Source: Woeseiaceae bacterium
Lineage (GTDB): Bacteria > Pseudomonadota > Gammaproteobacteria > Steroidobacterales > Woeseiaceae
Assembly: GCA_021773055.1 (NCBI GenBank)
Contig: JAJFKV010000014.1
Location: 1-64,000, forward strand
Reading direction: 5' to 3'
Length of the DNA: 64,000 nucleotides
The notes beneath the pieces were generated by a model. That model was not told the origin of the DNA, made no database searches, and saw only the letters and a list, made by a program, of their open reading frames with translations. Below are positions 19,189 through 28,380 of the stretch, one piece after another (position 1 is the stretch's first letter; each line of letters starts with the position of its first letter). The position numbers and the translations under genes were made by a program.

Positions 19189-19806
19189 TCAATCGTCGTC
19201 GAAGAACTCGACAATGCCTGTCTCAATCGAATATTCGGCGCCGACTATATGCAGATTGCCCGCATCAATCAACTGCTCGAGAATTAATGATCCGGTCTGA
19301 AGTCGTTCGATTGAAGCAAAAACATTGGCACGAACGCAGCTACTAATTACCGCCTCGTCATCCATGTCGCTGTCCTCGCTCAGGACGGGTTCTAAAGCTG
19401 GGCGGACGCAATCGACAATGGCGCGTAAATTCGGCGAGCGATGCGACTCCTTGAGAGCGAGTTCCTGTAAAGTTGCAATAATTGCTCCACAGTTGCTATG
19501 GCCAAGCACGACAACCAGTCGCGTGCCGAATTGCTTGGCAGCGAATTCTATACTGCCAATTTGCGACGTCGCGACGATATTGCCAGCAACCCTGATTACG
19601 AACAGATCGCCGATGCCGAGGTCGAAAATTAGCTCGGTAGGGACGCGCGAATCCGAGCACGCCAGGATGATCGCAAAAGGACTTTGTGCTTGCGCAGCGC
19701 CCGGGTGGTGTTCGCGACTCGCCTGTATTTCTGCGCTGACTTCGTCAGAAACAAAACGGCGATTACCATCACGCAGGCGCTGCAGAGCATCAACGGCAGA
19801 TATCAT
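19189..19806 (-). CDS. Beta-class carbonic anhydrase
   Basis: Zinc enzyme that interconverts CO2 and bicarbonate. In 205 residues, the zinc ligands are seen as ACSDSRV (Cys, Asp-Arg dyad) and GHSNCGA (His, Cys). The N terminus ALQRLRDGNRRFV is also typical. A longer frame starting at 19842 would run into the end of moeA; the ATG at 19806 is preferred. It lies just downstream of moeA on the same strand and may be cotranscribed. Confidence 0.93.
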   Translation of the reverse strand: MISAVDALQRLRDGNRRFVSDEVSAEIQASREHHPGAAQAQSPFAIILACSDSRVPTELIFDLGIGDLFVIRVAGNIVATSQIGSIEFAAKQFGTRLVVVLGHSNCGAIIATLQELALKESHRSPNLRAIVDCVRPALEPVLSEDSDMDDEAVISSCVRANVFASIERLQTGSLILEQLIDAGNLHIVGAEYSIETGIVEFFDDD

Positions 19807-19831
19807 CGTTGCACAGTAACCCGAATGGTGA

Positions 19832-21037
19832 TCAGCGGGCAATCCATCGGTGCAGGAACACGGCGGTTCCGGCCGGGAAGTTGGTTTGATCTTTGGGCAG
19901 CTCTACGTAGCCATCGGTCGCGGACAACGCAGCGAAATCGCCTGACGTATTTGTCTTCACCGGAATCGCGAGAGTTTGCCCGGCAGCGCCCGAGATCAGC
20001 TTTACTGGCTGAAAGCACGTTAGCGCCGGTTTAAAGGAAACATTGGAAGCCAACGCGGCGAACACGGGCGCCGTCTCCGTCATCCCGGCGGCTTTGCGGA
20101 GGGCAGGTATTACGTATTGGCGGCAGCACACGAGGGCGGAAACCGGATTGCCAGGTAATGCAAATACGAGTTGGCCGTCGGGACCAACACCGAACCACAT
20201 GGGTTTCCCGGGGCGCTGGCTAATCTTGTGAAAATTGACCTCGACACCCAGATCAGCGAGCACTGCCGGGACGTAGTCAGCCTTACCCATTGATACGCCA
20301 CCGCTCAGGACAAGCACTTCGGCCTCTCCAAGGTGCTTTGCGAGGCGCTCTCGAAGTGCATCAATGTCGTCGACGATGTGATCGTGCTCGCAATGATCAT
20401 AGCCGTGGCTGGCCAGCAACGACACCAACGCCGGACCATTCGACATTCGAATCTGATGTGCTTTGATTGACCGACCGGCTGCCACCAGCTCATTGCCCGT
20501 CGAGATCACCCGAATGACCGGGTCTTTGGCGACATCAACTTGCGTCTCGCCGCAAGAGGCTATGACGGCGATGTCGAGTGGGGACACACACTTACCGGGC
20601 GTTAACAGATGTGCGCCTTTGGCGCAGTCTGATCCGCGCGGGTGAATGTAGCGGTCCTTCTTGACCACGTATTCGGGTTCGATTTCGGCGATGCCGTCAA
20701 CGACAGCAATACGCTCTACCGGCACGATGCAGTTTGCGTTCTCCGGCAGCGCGGCACCGGTCATTATTTCGATGCATTGCCCGTCCCGAAGCGTCATGAC
20801 CTCGTCGCCTGCCGCTTGCATGCCCTGAACAGGAAAGTTGCGCTGGCCACTTTCATAGTCTGCCCAGGCGAATGCGATGCCATCCATCGTCACGCGGTCG
20901 AAAGGTGGTTGATCTCGCTCCGCCCGAATAATTTGGCGCAACACGCGCCCAGTTGATTCATCCGCCGCGACCGTTTCGGTCGTGGAGGCCGTTGTGGCAG
21001 CTAATACGGCTTCAATTGCCTCTGTCGTACTTAGCAT
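19832..21037 (-). CDS. moeA: Molybdopterin molybdenumtransferase
   Basis: MoeA inserts molybdate into adenylated molybdopterin to finish the molybdenum cofactor. At 401 residues it has the expected size. Visible motifs are RDQPPFDRVTMDGIAF (N-terminal substrate region), EIMTGAALPENANCIVPVE, ISTGNELV, VLSGGVSMGKADY and FALPGNPVSALV. I chose the ATG at 21037; a GTG seven codons upstream overlaps the end of purD by 14 bases. The cofactor made here is needed by MsrP at 49527-50504. Confidence 0.93.
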   Translation of the reverse strand: MLSTTEAIEAVLAATTASTTETVAADESTGRVLRQIIRAERDQPPFDRVTMDGIAFAWADYESGQRNFPVQGMQAAGDEVMTLRDGQCIEIMTGAALPENANCIVPVERIAVVDGIAEIEPEYVVKKDRYIHPRGSDCAKGAHLLTPGKCVSPLDIAVIASCGETQVDVAKDPVIRVISTGNELVAAGRSIKAHQIRMSNGPALVSLLASHGYDHCEHDHIVDDIDALRERLAKHLGEAEVLVLSGGVSMGKADYVPAVLADLGVEVNFHKISQRPGKPMWFGVGPDGQLVFALPGNPVSALVCCRQYVIPALRKAAGMTETAPVFAALASNVSFKPALTCFQPVKLISGAAGQTLAIPVKTNTSGDFAALSATDGYVELPKDQTNFPAGTAVFLHRWIAR

Positions 21038-21044
21038 ACTGATC

Positions 21045-22331
21045 TCAGCCCCGCTCACGAGTGATGGCCCGATGGCCTATGTCTCGCCGCGAATAAACGT
21101 CTTGCCAGTGAATCTTGTCTACCGATTCGTATGCACTTGCCGCTGCGCCTGCGACAGTATCCCCGAGGCCGACGACGCACAATACGCGCCCGCCGCTTGT
21201 AACGATATCGTCACCGTCGACGGTGGTGCCGGCGTGGAAAACTTTCTGCTCGCTGCTATTCGCTTCCGCGAGACCGCTGATCGTCATGCCCTTGTCGTAA
21301 CTCGCCGGATATCCACCCGCCGCCAGAACAACGCCCAGCGCTGCGCGCGAATCCCATTCCGCCACCTGTGTTGCGAGAGTTCCGTCTAGCGTTGCTACGC
21401 AAATATCGGCCAAACTGGATCTTAGGCGCGACAGGATAGGTTGCGTCTCGGGGTCACCCATCCGGCAGTTGAACTCGATCACTTTCGGCTCCCCGTCAGC
21501 CATGATCATGAGGCCGGCATACAAAAAGCCGCGGTACGGATTGCCATCGGCCCGCATACCTTCGAGCGTCGGGTCGATGACCTCGTTCATGATGCGCTGT
21601 TCAATTTCGGGCGTGACGACCGGGGCCGGCGAATACGCACCCATGCCACCCGTGTTCGGTCCCGTGTCACCTTCGTCACGAGCTTTGTGATCCTGTGACG
21701 TTGCCAGTGACAGTACCGCAGAACCGTCGGTGATGACGATGAAGCTGGCTTCTTCGCCAGCGAGATATTCTTCAACAACGATGCGTGCACCCGCATCACC
21801 AAAACGGCCACCGTCGAGCATGTCCGTCGCCGCGGCCTCTGCCGCCTCCAGCGTCATCGCAACGATAACGCCTTTGCCAGCAGCAAGTCCGTCCGCTTTG
21901 ATAACAATCGGTGCACCTTTTTCGCGAATATAGGAAAGCGCTGCGTCAAGGTCAGTGAAGTTCTGGTAATCGGCAGTAGGAATGTTGTGACGCGCAAGAA
22001 AATCCTTGCTGAACGCTTTGGAACCTTCAAGTTGAGCAGCCGCAGCGTTTGGGCCGAAGCAGTTGAGGCCCAGCGACTCGAAATGATCGACGATTCCGGC
22101 GACCAGCGGTGCCTCGGGGCCAACTATAGTGAGATCGACATTCTCATCAGCGGCGAGTCCCGCGAGCGCTTCAATGTCATCGGAGGAGACCGCTACATTG
22201 CGGACTTTGGCCTCGTGCGCCGTGCCCGCGTTTCCCGGGGCGACGAGGACTTCGTCGACGTTAGAGGATTGCGCGCACTTCCAGGCGAGTGCGTGCTCGC
22301 GACCGCCGTTTCCTATGATAAGGATTTTCAT
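21045..22331 (-). CDS. purD: Phosphoribosylamine-glycine ligase
   Basis: Second step of purine synthesis: joins glycine to phosphoribosylamine with ATP. It has 428 residues, the usual length. It starts with the GARS N-domain MKILIIGNGGREHALAWK, then GPEAPLVAGI, the ATP-grasp region VIKADGLAAGKGVIVA and EEYLAGEEASFI, and GGMGAYSPAP. It lies 48 bases downstream of purH on the same strand, with a palindromic repeat filling the gap. Confidence 0.96.
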   Translation of the reverse strand: MKILIIGNGGREHALAWKCAQSSNVDEVLVAPGNAGTAHEAKVRNVAVSSDDIEALAGLAADENVDLTIVGPEAPLVAGIVDHFESLGLNCFGPNAAAAQLEGSKAFSKDFLARHNIPTADYQNFTDLDAALSYIREKGAPIVIKADGLAAGKGVIVAMTLEAAEAAATDMLDGGRFGDAGARIVVEEYLAGEEASFIVITDGSAVLSLATSQDHKARDEGDTGPNTGGMGAYSPAPVVTPEIEQRIMNEVIDPTLEGMRADGNPYRGFLYAGLMIMADGEPKVIEFNCRMGDPETQPILSRLRSSLADICVATLDGTLATQVAEWDSRAALGVVLAAGGYPASYDKGMTISGLAEANSSEQKVFHAGTTVDGDDIVTSGGRVLCVVGLGDTVAGAAASAYESVDKIHWQDVYSRRDIGHRAITRERG

Positions 22332-22333
22332 GT

Positions 22334-22373
22334 GGGTACCCCTAGGGCATACACGCGCAGGGCGTGCTCCTAC
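22334..22373. repeat. GTAGGAG-type palindromic repeat between purH and purD
   Basis: Read on the minus strand this begins GTAGGAGC and contains an imperfect palindrome around CACGCCCTGCGCGTG. On the plus strand the piece AGGGCATACACGCGC closely matches AGGGCATGCACGCGC after groEL (35869 region). A third GTAGGAGC element is at 62205-62276. I interpret these as copies of a REP-like dispersed repeat; this copy would lie in the purH-purD mRNA as a hairpin. Confidence 0.6.
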
Positions 22374-22379
22374 GGTTGT

Positions 22380-23939
22380 TTAGTGGCGAAAGTGGCGCAT
22401 ACCTGTGAAGACCATTGCCAGGTTGTGTTCGTTTGCCGCCTGGATCACTTCATCATCACGCATTGAGCCGCCAGGCTGAATGATAGAGGAGATTCCGGTC
22501 TCCGCTGCGGCATCGATGCCGTCCCGGAACGGGAAAAACGCGTCGGATGCCATGACCGAACCCTTGATCTCAAGTCCTTCGTCAGCCGCTTTGATCGCCG
22601 CGATTTTTGTACTGTAAATGCGGCTCATCTGGCCGGCGCCGACGCCGATCGTCATATTGTTCTTGCAGAAAATGATGGCGTTCGACTTTACGTACTTCAC
22701 TACAGTCCATGCGAACAGCATATCCTGAATTTGTTCTGGTGTCGGGGCGAGTTCCGTGACGACTTTCAAGTCGTCGCCAGTGATAACGCCGCGGTCAGTG
22801 TTCTGTACCAGCAGGCCGCCCGAGACTTTCTTCAGTTCAACGCCAGGGGGCTGCCCTGCGGCCGAACCAACCCAATCACCTGCAGCGAGCACCCGCACGT
22901 TTTTCTTTGCTGCGGTAATATCTGCCGCATCTGCATTGATCGCGGGTGCGATGATAACTTCGACGAATTGCTTTTCAACAATGGCCTGAGCAGTCCTGGC
23001 ATCGAGTGCCCGATTGAACGCGATAATGCCGCCAAAAGCAGATGTTGGGTCCGTCCTGAACGCCTTCTCGTAAGCGTCGAGGATATTGTCGGCAACGGCA
23101 ACGCCGCACGGATTTGCATGTTTCACGATGACACAGGCAGGGTTATCGAACTGTTTGACGCATTCGAGCGCTGCGTCGCTATCGGCGATGTTGTTGTAGG
23201 AAAGCGCCTTGCCCTGCAATTGTCTTGCAGCGGCCAATGAGCCGACAGGTGCCTGCTGATCCGCATAGAACGCAGCGTCCTGATGCGGATTTTCGCCATA
23301 GCGAAGTTTCTCCGAGAGGCTGCCCGAGTACAAAAAACGCTGGCCGAGTGCCTCGTCGCCCAGAGATCCGGACAGGTATTTCGTTATCGCCGTGTCGTAG
23401 CTCGCGGTGTGCGCGTAGGCTCGCGCAGCGAGACGGCGGCGACTCTCGAGTGAAAGTTTATTGTCCTTCAGATCCTCAAGCACGGTTTCGTAATCGTCCG
23501 GCTCTACGATGACAGCAACACCATCGTGGTTCTTGGACGCGGCACGAATCATCGCAGGGCCACCGATATCGATATTCTCGATCGCGTCCTCAATGGTCGC
23601 ATCTTCGCGAGCAATGGTTTGCTCAAACGGGTAAAGGTTTACGACCAGCAGATCGATCGGCTCGATGCCGTGCTCATCCATTACGGCTTCATCTGTTCCG
23701 CGACGACCCAATAAGCCACCATGAATTACCGGATGCAGAGTTTTTACGCGGCCGTCCATGATCTCGGGGAAACCTGTCTTTTCGGAGACTTCGATGATAT
23801 CGAGGCCGGCTTCCCGAAGTTGTCGGCAGGTGCCGCCAGTGGAAAGAACTTCTACACCGAGTTCGCGAAGACCTGTAACAAATGGAATCAATCCACGCTT
23901 GTCGGAAACACTGACCAGCGCGCGTCGCACATTGAACAT
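22380..23939 (-). CDS. purH: Bifunctional AICAR formyltransferase / IMP cyclohydrolase
   Basis: Last two steps of IMP synthesis. The 519-residue protein has the MGS-like IMP cyclohydrolase domain first ([40 protein letters not shown]) and then the AICAR transformylase domain ([44 protein letters not shown]). The ATG at 23939 is preceded by AGGTGA. It follows fis on the same strand, the usual gammaproteobacterial arrangement fis-purH-purD. Confidence 0.96.
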   Translation of the reverse strand: MFNVRRALVSVSDKRGLIPFVTGLRELGVEVLSTGGTCRQLREAGLDIIEVSEKTGFPEIMDGRVKTLHPVIHGGLLGRRGTDEAVMDEHGIEPIDLLVVNLYPFEQTIAREDATIEDAIENIDIGGPAMIRAASKNHDGVAVIVEPDDYETVLEDLKDNKLSLESRRRLAARAYAHTASYDTAITKYLSGSLGDEALGQRFLYSGSLSEKLRYGENPHQDAAFYADQQAPVGSLAAARQLQGKALSYNNIADSDAALECVKQFDNPACVIVKHANPCGVAVADNILDAYEKAFRTDPTSAFGGIIAFNRALDARTAQAIVEKQFVEVIIAPAINADAADITAAKKNVRVLAAGDWVGSAAGQPPGVELKKVSGGLLVQNTDRGVITGDDLKVVTELAPTPEQIQDMLFAWTVVKYVKSNAIIFCKNNMTIGVGAGQMSRIYSTKIAAIKAADEGLEIKGSVMASDAFFPFRDGIDAAAETGISSIIQPGGSMRDDEVIQAANEHNLAMVFTGMRHFRH

Positions 23940-23978
23940 CAAATCACCTGGGAGGATGGGGGAATGCCACGATGGGTG

Positions 23979-24257
23979 TTATCGAATGAGAGAATAAGCC
24001 CGGAGTTTCTTGCGCAGGGTGCCGCGATTCAGGCCGAGTATGCCTGCCGCCTGGCTTTGATTGCCCTGTGTGAAGTCCATGACGGCCTTGAATAGTGGCC
24101 GTTCCACTTCACCAATGACGAGATCGTACAAATCCCCCGGACGATCGCCGTTCAAGGTGGTGAAATATTGATCCAGTGCGTCTTCAGTATGTTTGCAGAG
24201 CGGCTTTTTGCCATTTTTCGACTTCAGCGAGCCGTTCAAATTATTATCGTTTGCCAC
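23979..24257 (-). CDS. fis: Nucleoid-associated DNA-binding protein Fis
   Basis: Small homodimeric DNA-bending regulator of growth-phase genes. The 92-residue protein ends with the Fis helix-turn-helix GNQSQAAGILGLNRGTLRKKL, close to the E. coli pattern. The middle ALDQYFTTLNGDRPGDLYDLV also matches. It starts with GTG. As in E. coli it is downstream of dusB; the 65-base gap is free of obvious terminators, so it is probably part of the same operon. Confidence 0.94.
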   Translation of the reverse strand: MANDNNLNGSLKSKNGKKPLCKHTEDALDQYFTTLNGDRPGDLYDLVIGEVERPLFKAVMDFTQGNQSQAAGILGLNRGTLRKKLRAYSLIR

Positions 24258-24322
24258 GTTGGTTCAATCCTGAATCGCGGGCCCATCAAGGGACCGAGAG
24301 TTACTCCCCAACTCCAGGAAAA

Positions 24323-25324
24323 TCATGCTGCCAAAGAATCACCTCCGCTCTCTCGATCGAAGTAGATCTTTGTCAATCTGATTTGCTCTGAAGCACTTTC
24401 GACACGCACCACCTGGTGACGAAATTCGTCGGCGTTTGCCAGGCTGTTGCAATACCAGGTCAGGTGCTTGCGAGCCACTCGAACTCCGGTCAGTTCCCCA
24501 TAGAACCGGTGTAGTTCGCCCAAGTGGTCGAGCATAGTATCACGCAATTCGTTTTTATCCAGTCGCGGTTTTTCCTGATGCGGACTTAGAAGTTGTCCAA
24601 GTTCGCGGAAGATCCATGGGCGACCTTGTGCGCCGCGCCCGATCATCAAGCCGTCGCAGTTTGTTAGGCGCAGAACCTCAAGCGACTTCTTCAGAGTGCT
24701 GATATCGCCGTTGGCGATAACGGGGATGCCGACAGCCTCTTTTACGCGCGCAATAGTTTCGAATTCTGCTGTACCTTTATAGCGGCATGCGCGAGTTCGA
24801 CCATGAACCGCCAGAGATTGAACGCCGGAATCCTCGGCGATTCGAGCAATATTGACCGCGTTACGGTGTTGCGGGTCCCAGCCTGTGCGAATTTTCAGTG
24901 TCACTGGCACCGAAACAGCGCCGACTACCGATGTGAGAATCTCGGCCACCAGTTTCTCGTCTTGCAGGAGCGCTGAGCCGGCGAGCTTCTTGCATACTTT
25001 TTTGGCAGGGCAGCCCATGTTTATGTCAATGATCTGCGCGCCGCGTTTCACACAGGCAACCGCTGCTTGTGCGAGTTGCAGAGGGTCTGAGCCAGCTATT
25101 TGCACGGCGACGGGCTCGGCATCAAGGTCCAGGTCGAGGCGAAAGCGAGATTTCGGCGTCTGCCAAAGATCGGTATCTGCTGTGGTCATCTCGGATGTTG
25201 TCAGTCCGGCGCCAAAGCGTCGGCAGATGCGCCGGAAAGGCGCGTCAGTGACACCCGCCATCGGGGCCAGAACGAGGGGGCTGCTGAGCGTGTAGGGTCC
25301 GATTCGAAGTGGCTGCAAATTCAC
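24323..25324 (-). CDS. dusB: tRNA-dihydrouridine synthase B
   Basis: FMN enzyme that reduces uridines in the tRNA D-loop. The 333-residue protein has a TIM barrel with APMAGVTDAPFR, the catalytic-Cys motif INMGCPAKKVCKKLAGSAL, LKIRTGW, VHGRTR and ANGDI. The start is set at the GTG at 25324, whose bases overlap the TGA of the upstream DUF3426 gene (GTGA); this gives the family-like N terminus NLQPLRIGPY and implies translational coupling. fis follows. Confidence 0.93.
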   Translation of the reverse strand: MNLQPLRIGPYTLSSPLVLAPMAGVTDAPFRRICRRFGAGLTTSEMTTADTDLWQTPKSRFRLDLDLDAEPVAVQIAGSDPLQLAQAAVACVKRGAQIIDINMGCPAKKVCKKLAGSALLQDEKLVAEILTSVVGAVSVPVTLKIRTGWDPQHRNAVNIARIAEDSGVQSLAVHGRTRACRYKGTAEFETIARVKEAVGIPVIANGDISTLKKSLEVLRLTNCDGLMIGRGAQGRPWIFRELGQLLSPHQEKPRLDKNELRDTMLDHLGELHRFYGELTGVRVARKHLTWYCNSLANADEFRHQVVRVESASEQIRLTKIYFDRESGGDSLAA

Positions 25325-27450
25325 TTGAAATCGTCGATGGCACAACGCAGTTCTCCGTCCGACAAACGGTAACAGACATTCAACTTGAAGCCGGTAGCAT
25401 CCTCGGTCGCCGACTTGATCGTAATTACAGCGTTAAACGTATTGCCGGGTTCTACCAGCTTTCGCGGATCAAGGTCTGTAGGCAAGTACTCGGCCGGATC
25501 GAGCATGCGACTACCGATTGTTTCCTCGAAGCGGTCCGTCAACGAAATTCCGATCAGCGGATAGGGCAGTGGTCCGTCCGACTTGTTCCCCAGTCGAGAG
25601 TAAACGGTGAGCTCTTCTACGTCACCTTCCGTGCTGCCTTTGGTCGCCTCAAATCGCCAACCCGTAATGTCCCATGCCGGCTGTACCGGCTGACCAATTA
25701 CGCGGTAAATCTGGCCGATCGTATTGCTGAAAGCGGGTATCGTGGCCAAGGCCTCGCGAGACTGATGCATAAATTGGACAGCGAACAGCAACAACAGCAC
25801 AACGATACCGGCGATCATGCCAAAGCGTCTGCCGCCGGATTCCGCCGTTTGTTCCACTGCATTTTCTTTGGCCAGCTCATTGAGCTCAGCCGCCGCCGCT
25901 GTATCAGCCGCGAGCTTTTCCTCGTCCTGTTCCGAGCTGACAAACTCGCCTTCCATGACGATGGTTTCGAACAAAGACCTGTCGTTCGCTAGCTGCGGCT
26001 TTTCTTTTTCATCATCATCGTCGGCCAGTTCGGTCTTTTCTTCGCGTGCTTTATTCTCGTGGTCTTTCTCTGGAATGACAATCGTTGACGCAAAGCCATC
26101 CTCGTCTTCAATAGCCAGCGCCATCAGGTCCTGATCAATTTGCATGTTGACGGTCTGTTCTTCCTCCGTCAAAGGTGGCACGTAGTGCTCGTCCGATTCA
26201 TCGTCTGCTAATTCGTCTTCGTCTTCGTCGGTGGACGGCGACTCACCTGGCGATCCCGCAAGTTCGTTTTCGATGCTATGACTTTCAATGATGGGTTCGT
26301 CGACAAGCTCGGCAGGGTCATCGATCAGGTTCAGTTGCGTGATTTCGTCAGCCAGTTGCAGTTCTTCCTCAGACTTCCCTTCAACTTCTTCGTCAAGCTC
26401 ATCTTCGAAGTCTTCCTCAGGTTCATCGACGAAGCCTTCCTCAACGTCCCCATCCGACTCGTCATCGAAGTCGTCGTCGAAGTCGTCGTCGAAGTCTTCG
26501 TCCAAGTCTCCCTCAGGACTTTCTTCCAGCTCTTCGTCGAAATCTTCCTCAGGATCATCTTCCCGGTTTTCGAGCGAATCTTCCTCGAGGTTGGTTTTCA
26601 GTTCTTCGTCCGGGATTTCGTCGGAGTCGTCCAGCGGTTCGTCTTCAAGGTCTCCCGCAAATGTCTCTTCGGACTCTCCATCGAGATCGTTAACTCCGCT
26701 GAGGTCGATACCCATTGCCTCGGCCTGTAGTGCAAACTGAGTATCCATATCCAGTGGCTGGTCGATGCTCGATTCCTCAATCAGCTCGACATCGGCAGGC
26801 TCGTCATCATCTTCCGCCGTATCCGCTTCTGTATCGAGTTCCACATCGATCGGCGCGGCAACTTCCGCGGCCAGGCTCTGAAACTCACCGAGAATATCCG
26901 TCCACTCGTCGGGCTCGCTCAACATTATATCTGGCTGGACTGCCTCGACAGCATCGTCGGCGGCCTCTTCCTCAAGCTCGGGAGTTGCCTTCGCGGTATA
27001 CAGCGATTCTTCGTAAGACCCAAATTCGTCGGGCAGTGGTGTGTTGTCGTCGAATCGCAATTCACCGACGGGTGTTTCGGCATCATCGTCATCGGCGGCC
27101 GGGGCCGCTGCCTCGTCCTCGTCAAGGACTCGCCACTCGACGCCCGTATCCTCAATGCGAATGTCGGAGCCTGCGAGCTCGTCGAGCGTCTTCAATAAGG
27201 CCGCGCTTTGCTCTGCAGAGATGGACTTTGGCAGACCGCCACTATCCGTTTCGATAATTTCGGGTTTCAATTCCGGCACGGGCGCATTGGTGCTTGCGGC
27301 GGCCTGTCGTTCAGGCATTTCTTCGGACAGGTAGGCCAATGCATTAAATGGGCTGCCACAGCCGCCACAGCGGACCTGGCCGGCAGCCTGTTTCAAGACA
27401 TCAGCCGTCACCTTAAACGCTATTTCACAATCTGGGCATTGGGTATACAT
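25321..27450 (-). CDS. Zinc-ribbon / DUF3426 membrane protein with long acidic region
   Basis: A 709-residue protein of unknown function between prmA and dusB. Domains in order: an MJ0042-type zinc ribbon at residues 1-40 (YTQCPDCEIAF ... VRCGGCGSPF), a very long acidic stretch (about residues 60-500) dominated by Asp and Glu with local repeats such as DDFDDDFDDDFDDE, one membrane helix near residues 545-562 (GMIAGIVVLLLLFAVQF), then the DUF3426 domain (about 580-709) with PAWDITGWRFEA, LTVYSRLGN and VEPGNTFNAVITI. DUF3426 proteins are usually much shorter, so the acidic linker is greatly expanded. Topology puts the ribbon and acidic region in the cytoplasm and DUF3426 in the periplasm. Function unknown. 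Confidence 0.88.
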   Translation of the reverse strand: MYTQCPDCEIAFKVTADVLKQAAGQVRCGGCGSPFNALAYLSEEMPERQAAASTNAPVPELKPEIIETDSGGLPKSISAEQSAALLKTLDELAGSDIRIEDTGVEWRVLDEDEAAAPAADDDDAETPVGELRFDDNTPLPDEFGSYEESLYTAKATPELEEEAADDAVEAVQPDIMLSEPDEWTDILGEFQSLAAEVAAPIDVELDTEADTAEDDDEPADVELIEESSIDQPLDMDTQFALQAEAMGIDLSGVNDLDGESEETFAGDLEDEPLDDSDEIPDEELKTNLEEDSLENREDDPEEDFDEELEESPEGDLDEDFDDDFDDDFDDESDGDVEEGFVDEPEEDFEDELDEEVEGKSEEELQLADEITQLNLIDDPAELVDEPIIESHSIENELAGSPGESPSTDEDEDELADDESDEHYVPPLTEEEQTVNMQIDQDLMALAIEDEDGFASTIVIPEKDHENKAREEKTELADDDDEKEKPQLANDRSLFETIVMEGEFVSSEQDEEKLAADTAAAAELNELAKENAVEQTAESGGRRFGMIAGIVVLLLLFAVQFMHQSREALATIPAFSNTIGQIYRVIGQPVQPAWDITGWRFEATKGSTEGDVEELTVYSRLGNKSDGPLPYPLIGISLTDRFEETIGSRMLDPAEYLPTDLDPRKLVEPGNTFNAVITIKSATEDATGFKLNVCYRLSDGELRCAIDDFK
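26459..26510. repeat. 12-base tandem repeat coding for DDFD
   Basis: Four adjacent copies of a unit close to TCGTCGTCGAAG lie inside the acidic part of the DUF3426 gene. They encode repeated Asp-Asp-Phe-Asp on the minus strand. The two middle copies are identical, so replication slippage could change the copy number without breaking the frame. Confidence 0.75.
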
Positions 27451-27466
27451 CAGTGTTCCAGCACGC

Positions 27467-28363
27467 TCAGCCCGCTCTCCGTTTTCCTGTCAATCTCGAC
27501 CACACCTGGCCGTCCTGCTTCCTGTACGCCGGCTCATCAAAATCGATCCAGCGCGCATAAGCTGTCATTACGTCTTCGACTTGTTCACATAATACGCCTG
27601 ACAATGCAAGCATACCGCGCTCTCTGAGCGTTAATGTGATGGATTCGGCAAACTGAACAAGTGGTCCGGCAAGGATGTTAGCCACGACCACATCGAAATC
27701 GCCTTCGATTTCACCCGGCGCCGCAAAAACCAGCAGATTTTGTGTAACTTCGTTGTCAGCCGCGTTCTGCCGGGTCGCAATAACCGCCTGTGGATCGATA
27801 TCCATGCCAACCGCCGACACGCAGCCGAGCTTCAGTCCCGCGATAGCCAAAATACCGGAGCCGCAACCGTAATCGAGCATGCTCTTGCCGTTGAGCGAGA
27901 GGCCGTCCAGCCACTCCAGACACAGGGCGGTAGTGGCATGTGTGCCAGTGCCAAAGGCGAGACCTGGATCGAGATGGATAACCACAGCGTCACTTTCGGA
28001 GGGCTCCGAGCCTTTTGGATGTATCCGGAGTCGGCGGCCAAACTGCATTGGCCCAAAATCTTTTAGCCACTCACGCTCCCACACGCGCTCCTCAAGTTCT
28101 TCAATGTGGTGTACCGGGAGCGATGCCAGTTCGAGTTCTGTAATGAGTGCGTCGTGCAGTGGCTGCAGATCCACATCGGATTCGAATAATCCGGTGATAG
28201 TAGTATCTGCCCAAAGTGGCGTTTCACCCGGGCCGGGCTCGAGAACCGGATTGTCTCCGGCGTCCGTTAGCGTCACCGAGCTGGCGCCGAAGCGCTCGAA
28301 GATTTCTTCGACAAGCTCGGAGTCCAGCGCGCCAAGATTCATCACAAACTGACGCCATGCCAC
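27467..28363 (-). CDS. prmA: Ribosomal protein L11 methyltransferase
   Basis: Methylates ribosomal protein L11 on several amino groups using SAM. It has 298 residues, the E. coli length. The N-terminal substrate domain is followed by LDPGLAFGTGTHATTALCLEWL and the SAM motif MLDYGCGSGILAIAGLKLG. The motif VVVANILAGPL (NPP-type loop variant) is as in PrmA. It lies 18 bases after accC, in the standard accBC-prmA-dusB-fis order. Confidence 0.94.
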   Translation of the reverse strand: MAWRQFVMNLGALDSELVEEIFERFGASSVTLTDAGDNPVLEPGPGETPLWADTTITGLFESDVDLQPLHDALITELELASLPVHHIEELEERVWEREWLKDFGPMQFGRRLRIHPKGSEPSESDAVVIHLDPGLAFGTGTHATTALCLEWLDGLSLNGKSMLDYGCGSGILAIAGLKLGCVSAVGMDIDPQAVIATRQNAADNEVTQNLLVFAAPGEIEGDFDVVVANILAGPLVQFAESITLTLRERGMLALSGVLCEQVEDVMTAYARWIDFDEPAYRKQDGQVWSRLTGKRRAG

Positions 28364-28380
28364 CGTCGTAATTCTCCGTA

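Noticed and set aside
26278..26740. Two plus-strand frames of 150 codons, one almost pure Ser
   Set aside because: They are the antisense of the Asp/Glu repeat region of the DUF3426 gene, where GAA/GAT codons avoid stops on the other strand.
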